In this document: piece after piece, positions 1 to 8,210 of the stretch
Layout: each line of letters starts with the position of its first letter
Position numbering within the stretch: position 1 is the first letter of the stretch
Assembly (NCBI GenBank): GCA_947176895.1
Contig: CAMWSK010000007.1
Location: 1 to 64,000 of the forward strand
Direction of reading: 5' to 3'
Length of the DNA: 64,000 nucleotides
Source of the DNA: an uncultured Prevotellaceae bacterium
Lineage (GTDB): Bacteria > Bacteroidota > Bacteroidia > Bacteroidales > Bacteroidaceae
Program-made: the position numbers and the translations under genes
Notes under the pieces: generated by a model
Database searches by the model: none
What the model was told of the DNA's origin: nothing
Seen by the model: only the letters and a program-made list of their open reading frames with translations

Positions 1-16
1 CGAAAACAACAGAAAA

Positions 17-74
17 AACATCCTCATGTTTCCCCAAAAACATCCTCATGTTTTCAAAAAACATGAACATGAAT
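17..74. repeat. Array of three AT-rich 15-bp palindromic units
   Basis: Three 15-mers begin at 17, 39 and 60 (spacing 22 and 21): AACATCCTCATGTTT twice and AACATGAACATGAAT. They match the units at 10542-10620 and 51076-51154. The array lies downstream of murF, beyond its terminator. Bases 75-131 are A-rich and show no gene. Confidence 0.8.
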
Positions 75-131
75 CTCCAATCACCTCAAAACACCAACAC
101 AACCACGGCAAAAACAATCGCAACACAAAAA

Positions 132-176
132 AAAGAAACGCCGCAGAGAATCGGTCATTCACTTCGGCGTTTCTTT
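132..176 (-). terminator. Rho-independent terminator of murF
   Basis: AAAGAAACGCCG (132-143) pairs with CGGCGTTTCTTT (165-176), a perfect 12-bp stem. Read on the minus strand it is followed by TTTTTGTG, 16 bases past the murF stop. The arms also resemble the GC-rich 15-mer units seen at 8148-8184. Confidence 0.8.
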
Positions 177-191
177 GTGGTGCAACACTAA

Positions 192-1487
192 TTACAAAAG
201 GCTTGACAACTGATACAACTTTGTTCCGTTGCTCCCCTTTATCAAAATGAATTGTTCGTGCAAATCGGCAAGAAGCGGTTTCAGCTCTTCCACCTCACCA
301 AAACAGCGCATACCCGTTGGCGCTACCTTCTTGAATTCCTCGCCCACAAGCCATACATGGGATGCGTTGGCCGCCAAACGCTCGACAACTTTACGATGTT
401 CCGCCTCACTATCAACCCCAAGTTCGCGCATTTCTCCAAGTATCCACATTTTATTGTCAGCCTGTATGCGGTCGAAATTATTCAAAGCCTCGGCCATACT
501 GCTTGGATTGGCGTTGTAGGCATCCACCACCAGGCTGTTCCGCCGGGTGCGGACAAACTCACTCCGGTTGTTATGAGGCGCATATTCGGCCAAAGCATCG
601 TTAATCACAGGGAAGGGAACTCCGAACTGCATCCCCACGGCGACGGCTGTCATCAAATTATGTATGTTATAGGAGCCGATGAGACGAGTCTGCACTACCT
701 GCCATTGATTATGCTCCTGGCGATAGCGGAACTTGACAAAGGGATTACATTCCACCACTTCGCCCCAGATTTCCGCATCTTTGGCTCCGGTGAGTCCATA
801 GCGCACGGCTCCCAGTCCTTCGGCCATTTCGGGCAGATCGGGAGCACTTACATTGAGAAATATACCTATTTTATTATGGATACGTATGTAGTCATACAAT
901 TCGCCCTTGGCCTTCTTCACACCTTCATAAGAACCGAAGCCTGCCAAATGCGCCTTACCCACATTGGTAATGATACCCATATCAGGGTCCACCAGTTCGC
1001 TCAACCGAGCGATCTCGCCGGGATGGTTGGCACCGGTCTCGATGATGCCAAAGCCGCCATCGTCCTCCAAAGTAAGCAGGGTGAGAGGTACGCCAATATG
1101 ATTGTTGAGATTGCCTTGGGTGAACTGCACGGGAGCCATCCGGGAGAGCACGGCAGCAATAAGTTCCTTCGTGGTGGTCTTTCCATTCGTTCCCGTAATC
1201 TGGATTATCATCTTCGAGGGCATCTGCTCGCGATGGTAATGGGCCAGCCGTTGCAACGCCTGCAGCACATCAGGCACAAGGATGTATCGTTTGTCCACCG
1301 CCACCCGAGAATCGTCCACCACGGCCACTGCACAGCCCTGTTCAAGAGCCTTTGCAGCAAAAAGGTTTCCATCAAAATTTTCACCTTTCAAAGCAAAGAA
1401 CATACTGCCACGGGGGCATCTGCGGCTGTCTGTGGTAACGACGGGGTGCTTACGAAACACCTCATAAAGAGATTCTATATCTGTCAT
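192..1487 (-). CDS. murF: UDP-N-acetylmuramoyl-tripeptide--D-alanyl-D-alanine ligase
   Basis: MurF adds D-Ala-D-Ala to the UDP-MurNAc-tripeptide in the cytoplasm, completing the peptidoglycan pentapeptide using ATP. About 431 residues from the chosen start, the usual size. An early TTDSR segment (about 18-22) matches the substrate-binding domain, GTNGKTT (about 99-105) is the Mur ligase P-loop, and DAYNANP (about 323-329) begins the C-terminal domain. Two upstream in-frame ATGs exist (1505, 1520). A minus-strand TACTTTTG element at 1507-1514 would start transcription near 1500, which favours the ATG at 1487. The gene is transcribed divergently from folP. Confidence 0.95.
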   Translation of the reverse strand: MTDIESLYEVFRKHPVVTTDSRRCPRGSMFFALKGENFDGNLFAAKALEQGCAVAVVDDSRVAVDKRYILVPDVLQALQRLAHYHREQMPSKMIIQITGTNGKTTTKELIAAVLSRMAPVQFTQGNLNNHIGVPLTLLTLEDDGGFGIIETGANHPGEIARLSELVDPDMGIITNVGKAHLAGFGSYEGVKKAKGELYDYIRIHNKIGIFLNVSAPDLPEMAEGLGAVRYGLTGAKDAEIWGEVVECNPFVKFRYRQEHNQWQVVQTRLIGSYNIHNLMTAVAVGMQFGVPFPVINDALAEYAPHNNRSEFVRTRRNSLVVDAYNANPSSMAEALNNFDRIQADNKMWILGEMRELGVDSEAEHRKVVERLAANASHVWLVGEEFKKVAPTGMRCFGEVEELKPLLADLHEQFILIKGSNGTKLYQLSSLL

Positions 1488-1506
1488 GATATTACGTTGA
1501 TTCATG

Positions 1507-1514
1507 CAAAAGTA
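1507..1514 (-). promoter_or_regulatory. Candidate -7 element of murF
   Basis: The minus-strand sequence TACTTTTG fits the Bacteroidetes -7 consensus TAnnTTTG, about 20 bases before the chosen ATG. No convincing -33 TTTG partner is visible. Confidence 0.45.
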
Positions 1515-1631
1515 CGACAATTATATGGAATAAGGAAAATTCCTGTCAGAATCTTATGAATCCATCATTTCAAAAAGTAGCCAAACCACGCCTCCGACAT
1601 ACGTTTTTCGGCATACATCGTGTACGAAAAA

Positions 1632-1663
1632 TTTGTAAAAGCAAAGAAATCTGCCTAACTTTG
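1632..1663 (+). promoter_or_regulatory. Bacteroidetes-type promoter of folP-cdaA
   Basis: TTTG (1632-1635), 20 bases, then TAACTTTG (1656-1663) fits the -33/-7 pattern. It lies 22 bases before the folP ATG, giving a short leader. Confidence 0.75.
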
Positions 1664-1685
1664 CACCTACCAATATAATACAAGG

Positions 1686-2537
1686 ATGCAACTGGCGAAA
1701 CCCTATAGCTTGAATCTTAGAGGTCGACTGACAGAGATTTCTTCGCCCAAAGTGATGGGCATTGTGAACGTGACGCCCGACAGTTTCTATGCTCAAAGTC
1801 GCAAGCAAACCGCCCGGGAAATCGGAGAACAGGTGAACAAGATGCTGGACGAGGGAGCCGATATGATTGATGTGGGCGCCTACAGCAGCCGTCCCGGAGC
1901 ATCCGACGTGTCGCCTGAGGAGGAAATGAACCGCCTGGCACGTGCTCTCGACATAATCCGAGAACAGCATCCCGAAGTAATTGTCAGTGTAGACACTTTT
2001 CGAGCCAAAGTAGCCCAAGAATGTGTGGAACGCTATGGTGCAGACATCATCAACGACATCAGCGGCGGAGATTTAGACCCCGAAATGTTTGAGACTGCAG
2101 CAGCGTTGAATGTTCCTTATATCCTCATGCACATGAAAGGAACGCCCCAAGACATGCAGAAGGCTCCCTGTTACAACCACCTGATGAGTGAGATGCTACA
2201 GTATTTTGCCGAACGCATCGACCGTCTACACCTGCTGGGACTGAACGACATCATCTTGGACCCCGGCTTTGGCTTCGCAAAAACATTAGGACACAACTAC
2301 CAATTGATGAAACATCTGAGCGAGTTGCACACACTGGGGCTGCCCCTGCTGGCAGGCATCTCGAGAAAGAGTATGGTATACCGGTTGCTGGACTCCACCC
2401 CGCAAGAGGCGTTGAACGGAACCACCGTGCTGAACACCCTGGCACTGGTGCAAGGGGCGAGCATCCTCAGGGTACATGACGTGAAAGCAGCCTGCGAGGC
2501 CGTTAAAATCGTAGAAACATGCTTACAATCGGAATAA
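1686..2537 (+). CDS. folP: Dihydropteroate synthase
   Basis: FolP condenses p-aminobenzoate with dihydropterin pyrophosphate to make dihydropteroate for folate synthesis; it is the sulfonamide target. The 283-residue TIM barrel shows the family motifs in order: VMGIVNVTPDSF (about 23-34), GADMIDVGAYSSRPGA (about 57-72), DIINDISGG, LMHMKGTP, ILDPGFGFAKT and GISRKSM. Its last 19 bases overlap cdaA in another frame, so the two are probably translationally coupled. Confidence 0.95.
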   Translation: MQLAKPYSLNLRGRLTEISSPKVMGIVNVTPDSFYAQSRKQTAREIGEQVNKMLDEGADMIDVGAYSSRPGASDVSPEEEMNRLARALDIIREQHPEVIVSVDTFRAKVAQECVERYGADIINDISGGDLDPEMFETAAALNVPYILMHMKGTPQDMQKAPCYNHLMSEMLQYFAERIDRLHLLGLNDIILDPGFGFAKTLGHNYQLMKHLSELHTLGLPLLAGISRKSMVYRLLDSTPQEALNGTTVLNTLALVQGASILRVHDVKAACEAVKIVETCLQSE

Positions 2538-3301
2538 AGGATATCGCAGACATTATATTGGTGGCAGGAATCTTGTTTTATCTCTACCGCCTGCTGAAGC
2601 GTAGCCGTTCGGCCTACGTGTTTTATGGTGTCATCTCGTTTATTCTCTTCTGGATTGTGGTGAGTAAAATCTTGGAGATGAAGTTGCTGGGCACATTGCT
2701 CAACCAACTGATCAACGTGGGTGTGCTGGCTTTGATTGTGCTGTTTCAAGACGAGATCAGAAAGATTTTTTACAACATCGGGGCCAGCCACCGTATCCGT
2801 AAGCTGATGGAGCGCATTAAAAACGATCGCCACAGCAATCTGAAAGAAAACTTCCGAAACAGCCGCGAAACCATCATTCCCATCGTCATGGCTTGCATCA
2901 ACATGAGCAAGCAGAGGGTGGGCGCCCTGATTGTGCTGCAAAACGAAATCAGTTTGAACGAATTTATCCGCACGGGAGAGGAAATCGATGCGAAGATCAG
3001 CCAGCGGCTGATAGAAAACATCTTCTTCAAGAACAGCCCCTTGCATGACGGAGCCATCATCATCACAGGCGAGAAAATTGCGGCGGCAGCCTGCATCCTG
3101 CCCATCTCCCACGACCTGGACATCCCCAAGGACTTCGGTCTGCGCCACCGTGCCGCACGCGGAATCAGCGGTGAGTCGGACGCCTTGTCTGTGGTGGTGA
3201 GCGAGGAGACGGGCAACATCACCGTGGCCTATAACAATCAATTCCAAAGCCACATCACGGCGGAGGAGCTGGAGATAATCCTGATGAAAGGACGTTTCTG
3301 A
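2519..3301 (+). CDS. cdaA: Diadenylate cyclase, CdaA/DacA type
   Basis: Predicted membrane enzyme that joins two ATP into cyclic di-AMP. The first 75 or so residues hold about three hydrophobic helices and the rest is a DisA_N catalytic domain with the DGA motif (177-179) and RHR motif (209-211). At 260 residues it is the normal CdaA size. The folP-cdaA pairing recurs in Bacteroidales as far as I recall. A candidate c-di-AMP phosphodiesterase lies at 54230-56338. Confidence 0.92.
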   Translation: MLTIGIKDIADIILVAGILFYLYRLLKRSRSAYVFYGVISFILFWIVVSKILEMKLLGTLLNQLINVGVLALIVLFQDEIRKIFYNIGASHRIRKLMERIKNDRHSNLKENFRNSRETIIPIVMACINMSKQRVGALIVLQNEISLNEFIRTGEEIDAKISQRLIENIFFKNSPLHDGAIIITGEKIAAAACILPISHDLDIPKDFGLRHRAARGISGESDALSVVVSEETGNITVAYNNQFQSHITAEELEIILMKGRF

Positions 3302-3351
3302 AACGTTTGACACATGACATGACTACCAAATAACTAAAATAAACAATACAA

Positions 3352-4371
3352 ATGGATTTAATCAGTCAAATTGTAGCTAATGCAAAAGCTGACAAACAAC
3401 GTATCGTGCTTCCCGAAAGCTTGGAAGAACGCACTCTGACTGCCGCCGACCAGTGCTTGGCCGATGACATCGCCGACATCATTCTTATCGGTTCCCCCAC
3501 AGAAATTTTTGCCTTGGGCGAGAAGTTGGGTCTGACTCATCTCAGCAAAGCCACCATCATCGACCCTGCCACAAGTGAGAAAAGCGAGGAATATGCCCAA
3601 TTGCTGTTTGAATTGCGCAAGAGCAAGGGCATGACCATCGAAGAAGCCCGCAAGAAGGTGCTCGACCCTCTCTACTTTGGTTGCCTCGTTATCAAGAACG
3701 GTGATGCCGACGGACAAATCAGCGGTGCCCTGTCCACCACAGGCGATACCCTGCGCCCCGCCCTGCAGATTATCAAGTGTGCCCCCGGCATCAGTTGTGT
3801 GAGTGGTGCCATGTTGCTGTTGACCAAGGCCAAGGAGTATGGCGAAGACGGCGTTCTGGTGATAGGTGACGTGGCTGTTACTCCCGTGCCCACTGCAGAA
3901 CAGCTGGCTCAGATTGCCGTATGCACCGCCAAGACGGCCAAGGACATCGCAGGGTTCATCGAGCCCCGCGTGGCCATGCTCAGCTTCAGCACCAAGGGCA
4001 GTGCCAAGCACGAAGTGGTGGAAAAGGTGGTTACAGCCACCCGTCTGGCCAAACAGATGCAGCCATCGCTGGATGTGGAGGGCGAATTGCAGGCCGACGC
4101 AGCTTTGGTACCCAGCATCGGACAGAAGAAGGCTCCCGGAAGCAACATCGCCGGTCGCGCCAATGTGTTGGTTGTCCCCAATCTGGAGGTTGGCAACATC
4201 GGATACAAACTGGTGCAGCGTCTGGGCGGAGCCGATGCCATCGGCCCCATCCTTCAGGGTATTGCACGCCCCGTGAACGACCTGAGCCGCGGCTGCTCCG
4301 TGGAGGACATCTACCGCATGGTGGCCATCACGGCCCTGCAGGCCATCGGTGCCAAGAAGGGTACCATGTGA
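3352..4371 (+). CDS. pta: Phosphate acetyltransferase
   Basis: Interconverts acetyl-CoA and acetyl phosphate. The 339 residues correspond to the catalytic PTA_PTB domain alone, without the DRTGG or regulatory N-terminus of the long enterobacterial form. Recognisable segments include RIVLPES near the start, KNGDADGQISGALSTTGDTLRPALQ cut here as NGDADGQISGA, and the C-terminal NVLVVPNLEVGNIGYK region. The partner ackA starts 36 bases downstream, so this is a standard acetate-fermentation operon giving one ATP per acetyl-CoA. Confidence 0.95.
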   Translation: MDLISQIVANAKADKQRIVLPESLEERTLTAADQCLADDIADIILIGSPTEIFALGEKLGLTHLSKATIIDPATSEKSEEYAQLLFELRKSKGMTIEEARKKVLDPLYFGCLVIKNGDADGQISGALSTTGDTLRPALQIIKCAPGISCVSGAMLLLTKAKEYGEDGVLVIGDVAVTPVPTAEQLAQIAVCTAKTAKDIAGFIEPRVAMLSFSTKGSAKHEVVEKVVTATRLAKQMQPSLDVEGELQADAALVPSIGQKKAPGSNIAGRANVLVVPNLEVGNIGYKLVQRLGGADAIGPILQGIARPVNDLSRGCSVEDIYRMVAITALQAIGAKKGTM

Positions 4372-4407
4372 TTCCACGATTATCAAACATAGCATAAACA
4401 TACAGGA

Positions 4408-5601
4408 ATGAAAATATTAGTTCTGAACTGCGGAAGTTCATCTATCAAGTATGCCCTCTACGAGATGGAGAGCAAAACCGTTATCACCAGCGGTGGTATC
4501 GAAAAAATCGGTTTGCCCGACAGTTTCATCAACGTTAAGCTCAACGGCGAGAAACACAAAATCGATCGCCCCATCCAAGAGCACACCGCCGGTGTGCAAT
4601 TCATTTTCGAGGTACTCACCCAAGGCCCCTACGCCGTGATGAAGGACCTGCATGAATTGGACGCTGTGGGCCATCGCATGGTGCACGGAGGCGAGAAGTT
4701 CAACAAGAGCGTACTGCTCACCCCCGAGGTGATGGAGGCTTTCGCCGCATGCAACGACCTGGCTCCCCTGCACAACCCCGCCAACATCAAGGGTGTGAAC
4801 GCTGTGAGTGCCCTGCTGCCCGACCTTCCCCAGGTGGGTGTGTTCGACACTGCCTTCCATCAGACCATGCCCGACTACGCCTTCATGTACGCCCTACCCT
4901 ACGACCTCTATAAAAAGTATGGTGTGCGCCGCTATGGCTTCCACGGCACCAGCCACCGCTATGTAAGCCAGCGTGTGTGCGAGTTCCTCGGCATTCAGGC
5001 CGAAGGCAAACGCATCATCACCTGCCACATCGGCAACGGTGCTTCCATCGCAGCCGTAAAGGATGGCAAGTGTGTGGACACCTCCATGGGTCTCACTCCC
5101 TTGGAGGGGTTGATGATGGGCACCCGTTCGGGCGACATCGATGCCGGCGCCGTGACCTTCCTGATGGACAAACTGAACCTGGACACCAAAGGTATCAGCA
5201 ATCTGCTGAACAAGCAGAGCGGTCTGGCCGGCGTGAGTGGCCTGAGCAGTGACCTGCGCGATGTGCTGGCCGGTGTGGAAGCCGGTAACAACCAAGCTCG
5301 ACTGGCCGATGACATGTACGTCTACCGCATCCGCAAGTATATCGGCGAGTATGCAGCAGCCATGGGCGGAGTGGACATCATCCTCTTCACCGGAGGTGCA
5401 GGCGAGAACCAATGGCAGGTGCGCGATGGTGCCACCAAGGGACTGGAGTTCATGGGCGTAAAGATGGACGAGGCCAAGAACAAGGCTTGCCGTGCCACCG
5501 AAGCCGTAATCAGCGCTGATGACAGCAAGGTGACGGTGTGCGTTATCCCCACCGACGAGGAACTGATGATTGCTCTTGACACACAGGCGTTGGTGAAGTA
5601 A
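4408..5601 (+). CDS. ackA: Acetate kinase
   Basis: Transfers phosphate from acetyl phosphate to ADP, the ATP-yielding step of acetate formation. The 397-residue ASKHA-fold protein shows NCGSSSIKY at residues 7-15, RYGFHGTSH in the middle, CHIGNGASIAA, DTSMGLTPLEG, GTRSGDID and FTGGAGEN. Full length with no frame disruption. It directly follows pta and ends at a strong hairpin. Confidence 0.96.
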   Translation: MKILVLNCGSSSIKYALYEMESKTVITSGGIEKIGLPDSFINVKLNGEKHKIDRPIQEHTAGVQFIFEVLTQGPYAVMKDLHELDAVGHRMVHGGEKFNKSVLLTPEVMEAFAACNDLAPLHNPANIKGVNAVSALLPDLPQVGVFDTAFHQTMPDYAFMYALPYDLYKKYGVRRYGFHGTSHRYVSQRVCEFLGIQAEGKRIITCHIGNGASIAAVKDGKCVDTSMGLTPLEGLMMGTRSGDIDAGAVTFLMDKLNLDTKGISNLLNKQSGLAGVSGLSSDLRDVLAGVEAGNNQARLADDMYVYRIRKYIGEYAAAMGGVDIILFTGGAGENQWQVRDGATKGLEFMGVKMDEAKNKACRATEAVISADDSKVTVCVIPTDEELMIALDTQALVK

Positions 5602-5628
5602 TTTCATCTACACTTTAATTATATGCAG

Positions 5629-5662
5629 AGAGAGAGGATGCGGAAGGCCGCATCCTCTCTCT
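5629..5662. terminator. Hairpin between convergent ackA and maeB
   Basis: A 15-bp perfect stem (5629-5643 with 5648-5662) has a 4-base AAGG loop. It lies 27 bases past the ackA stop and 31 bases past the maeB stop. Flanking U-tracts are weak on both strands, so it may act in both directions. Confidence 0.7.
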
Positions 5663-5693
5663 GTATCTTTACGGGAACAATGTCCGCCGCACT

Positions 5694-7979
5694 CTATTTC
5701 CGTTTTAACTTGTCCACATAAGCATCGATACAAGCCACGGCCGTGATGTTGACCACATCACGCACGCTGGCACCGAAATCGGTGAAGTGGATGGCCTTGT
5801 TCAGCCCCATCTGCACGGGGCCTATCACCTCTACATCGGGGTCGAGGCATTGGAGCATCTTGAAACTGGAGTGCGCACTGGTGCGGTTGGGGAAGATGAG
5901 CGTGTTCACATTCTGTCCCTTGAGCAGAGAGAAAGGATACAGTTCGTCACGCTGGTCTTTATTGAGCGCGAAACCTATCTGCATCTCTCCGTCCACCATC
6001 AATTCGGGGTTCTGTTCATGCAGCATCTCCACGGCCTTTCTCACCTTCAGACTGCCTTCGTTGTCATCACTGCCGAAGTTGCTGTGACTGACCATCGCCA
6101 TCACAGGCTCGTCGTTGAAGAACTTGACGCTGGCAGCCGTGATGCGGGCGATGTCCACCAGTTCCTCGGTGTCCGGATGCTGGTTGACCATCGTGTCGGC
6201 GATATAGAAGGTGCCTTTCGCACTGTTGATGATGTGCATGGTGCCGAAATGCTTATACTCCGGGCGAATGCCAATCACCTCATTGGCCACCTTGATGGTG
6301 TTGCTGTATCGCGTATAAAGACCCGTGATGAAGGCATCGGCATCTCCGCTTTCCACCATCATCATGCCAAAATAGTTGCGCTCGAACATCTTGTCGTTGG
6401 CCTCTTGGAAAGTGAATCCGTCGCGCTGACGCTTGTCGGCCAGGATGTGGGCATAACGCTCGCGACGTGCGGCCTCATCGGGATGACGCAGATTTAGAAT
6501 CTCAATACCGTCCATGTTCAACTCCAGTTCCTTGGCCAGTTTCATGATAGCCTCGTCGTTGCCCAGCAGGATGGGATGGGCGATGCCCTCGGCCTTGGCC
6601 TGCACGGCAGCCTTAAGCATGGTGGGGTGGATGCCCTCGGCAAACACCACGCGCTGGGGATGGCGGCGTGCCGTGTCATAGAGGTTCTGTGTCAGCTTCG
6701 TCTCCTGCCCCAGCAACTGCCGGAGCTGTTTCTTATACGCATCCCAATCGGTGATGGGCCGGCGGGCCACCCCACTCTCCATGGCAGCCTTGGCCACGGC
6801 GGCGCTCACCTCTGTGATCAGGCGGGGATCAACGGGCTTGGGAATGAAATATGAGGGGCCAAAGGTCAGGTTGTTCACATGATACACGTCGTTCACCACA
6901 TCGGGCACGGGCTGCTTGGCCAACTCGGCAATGGCATACACGGCGGCCAGTTTCATCTCCTCGTTGATGGCCGTGGCATGCACGTCGAGCGCTCCGCGGA
7001 AGATGTAGGGGAAGCCGATCACGTTGTTTATCTGGTTGGGGTAGTCACTGCGACCCGTCGACATCAACACGTCGGGACGGCTGTCCATGGCATCCTCATA
7101 GCTGATTTCCGGTTCCGGATTGGCCAAGGCGAACACGATGGGGTCCTTTGCCATAGAGCGCACCATATCTTTGGAAAGCACATTGCCCTTGGACAGACCC
7201 AGGAACACATCGGCACCCTTGATGGCCTCCTCCAGGGTATGCACATCGCGGCGGTCGGTGGCAAACATCTTCTTCTGCTCGGTAAGGTCCGGGCGGTCAC
7301 TGGTGATGACTCCCTTCGAGTCCAGCATCAGGATGTTTTCTACCTTGGCGCCCAAGGCCACATACAGTTTGGTGCAACTGATGGCCGCTGCTCCCGCGCC
7401 GTTCACCACGATTCTCACCTCCTCTATTTTCTTGCCGTTCACCTGCAGGGCATTCACCAAGCCGGCACTGGAGATAATGGCCGTGCCATGCTGGTCGTCG
7501 TGCATCACGGGAATGTCAAGCGTGCGCTTCAGGCGCTCTTCGATATAGAAACACTCGGGAGCCTTGATGTCCTCCAGGTTGATACCACCGAAGGTGGGAG
7601 CAATCTTCTCCACGGCCTCACAAAATTTCTCGGGGTCCTTCTCGGCCACCTCAATGTCAAACACATCGATACCGCCGTATATCTTAAACAAAAGGCCCTT
7701 GCCCTCCATCACGGGCTTGCCACTCATGGCACCGATGTCGCCCAACCCCAGCACAGCCGTTCCGTTGGAAATCACGGCCACCAGATTGCCCTTGTCCGTA
7801 TAGTCGTAGGCGGCACCCGGCCGTTCCTGGATTTCCAGACAGGGATACGCCACACCGGGGCTGTAGGCCAGCGACAAATCTGTTTGTGTGCGATAGGATT
7901 TCGTAGGTTTCACCTCGATTTTTCCGGGGCGGCCGTCCTTGTGATACTTCAAGGCGGCCTCTTTTGTAATCTTTACCAT
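5694..7979 (-). CDS. maeB: NADP-dependent malic enzyme with C-terminal phosphotransacetylase-like domain
   Basis: Oxidatively decarboxylates malate to pyruvate, supplying NADPH. At 761 residues it has the long MaeB architecture. An N-terminal malic domain carries YSPGVAYPC and MHDDQHGTA, a Rossmann domain carries VVNGAGAAA (about 195), and from about residue 430 a PTA-like domain begins with RVVFAEG. In the family the PTA-like tail is regulatory and is thought not to be catalytic. It stands alone between ackA (convergent) and the nhaC region. Confidence 0.93.
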   Translation of the reverse strand: MVKITKEAALKYHKDGRPGKIEVKPTKSYRTQTDLSLAYSPGVAYPCLEIQERPGAAYDYTDKGNLVAVISNGTAVLGLGDIGAMSGKPVMEGKGLLFKIYGGIDVFDIEVAEKDPEKFCEAVEKIAPTFGGINLEDIKAPECFYIEERLKRTLDIPVMHDDQHGTAIISSAGLVNALQVNGKKIEEVRIVVNGAGAAAISCTKLYVALGAKVENILMLDSKGVITSDRPDLTEQKKMFATDRRDVHTLEEAIKGADVFLGLSKGNVLSKDMVRSMAKDPIVFALANPEPEISYEDAMDSRPDVLMSTGRSDYPNQINNVIGFPYIFRGALDVHATAINEEMKLAAVYAIAELAKQPVPDVVNDVYHVNNLTFGPSYFIPKPVDPRLITEVSAAVAKAAMESGVARRPITDWDAYKKQLRQLLGQETKLTQNLYDTARRHPQRVVFAEGIHPTMLKAAVQAKAEGIAHPILLGNDEAIMKLAKELELNMDGIEILNLRHPDEAARRERYAHILADKRQRDGFTFQEANDKMFERNYFGMMMVESGDADAFITGLYTRYSNTIKVANEVIGIRPEYKHFGTMHIINSAKGTFYIADTMVNQHPDTEELVDIARITAASVKFFNDEPVMAMVSHSNFGSDDNEGSLKVRKAVEMLHEQNPELMVDGEMQIGFALNKDQRDELYPFSLLKGQNVNTLIFPNRTSAHSSFKMLQCLDPDVEVIGPVQMGLNKAIHFTDFGASVRDVVNITAVACIDAYVDKLKRK

Positions 7980-8017
7980 AAACTAATACTTTTCGTAGTG
8001 AATACTGAAACCAAGTG

Positions 8018-8025
8018 CAAAAATA
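8018..8025 (-). promoter_or_regulatory. Candidate -7 element of maeB
   Basis: Minus-strand TATTTTTG matches TAnnTTTG, 38 bases before the maeB ATG. No clear -33 TTTG is visible at the right distance. Confidence 0.45.
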
Positions 8026-8103
8026 GAGAAAATATCTGACAGAATGATTCCTTCCCGGTACATTATTATGGATATTTGTTCATTCGCAGACGTACGAAAA
8101 AGA

Positions 8104-8184
8104 GATGACCGCATGTTTCAGTGCATACACCGCGGTGAATGAACTGAAACGCCGCGACGTTTTTAAAAAAACATCGCGGCGTTT
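8104..8184. repeat. Array of four GC-rich 15-bp units at exact 22-bp period
   Basis: Units start at 8104 (GATGACCGCATGTTT), 8126 (TACACCGCGGTGAAT), 8148 (AACGCCGCGACGTTT) and 8170 (AACATCGCGGCGTTT). The last two are nearly reverse complements and form a long hairpin (8149-8163 with 8168-8182, one mismatch). On the minus strand this hairpin sits 27 bases past the nhaC stop and could also terminate it. Confidence 0.8.
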
Positions 8185-8210
8185 TTCCGGTTCATCCGGC
8201 AGACTGGTTT

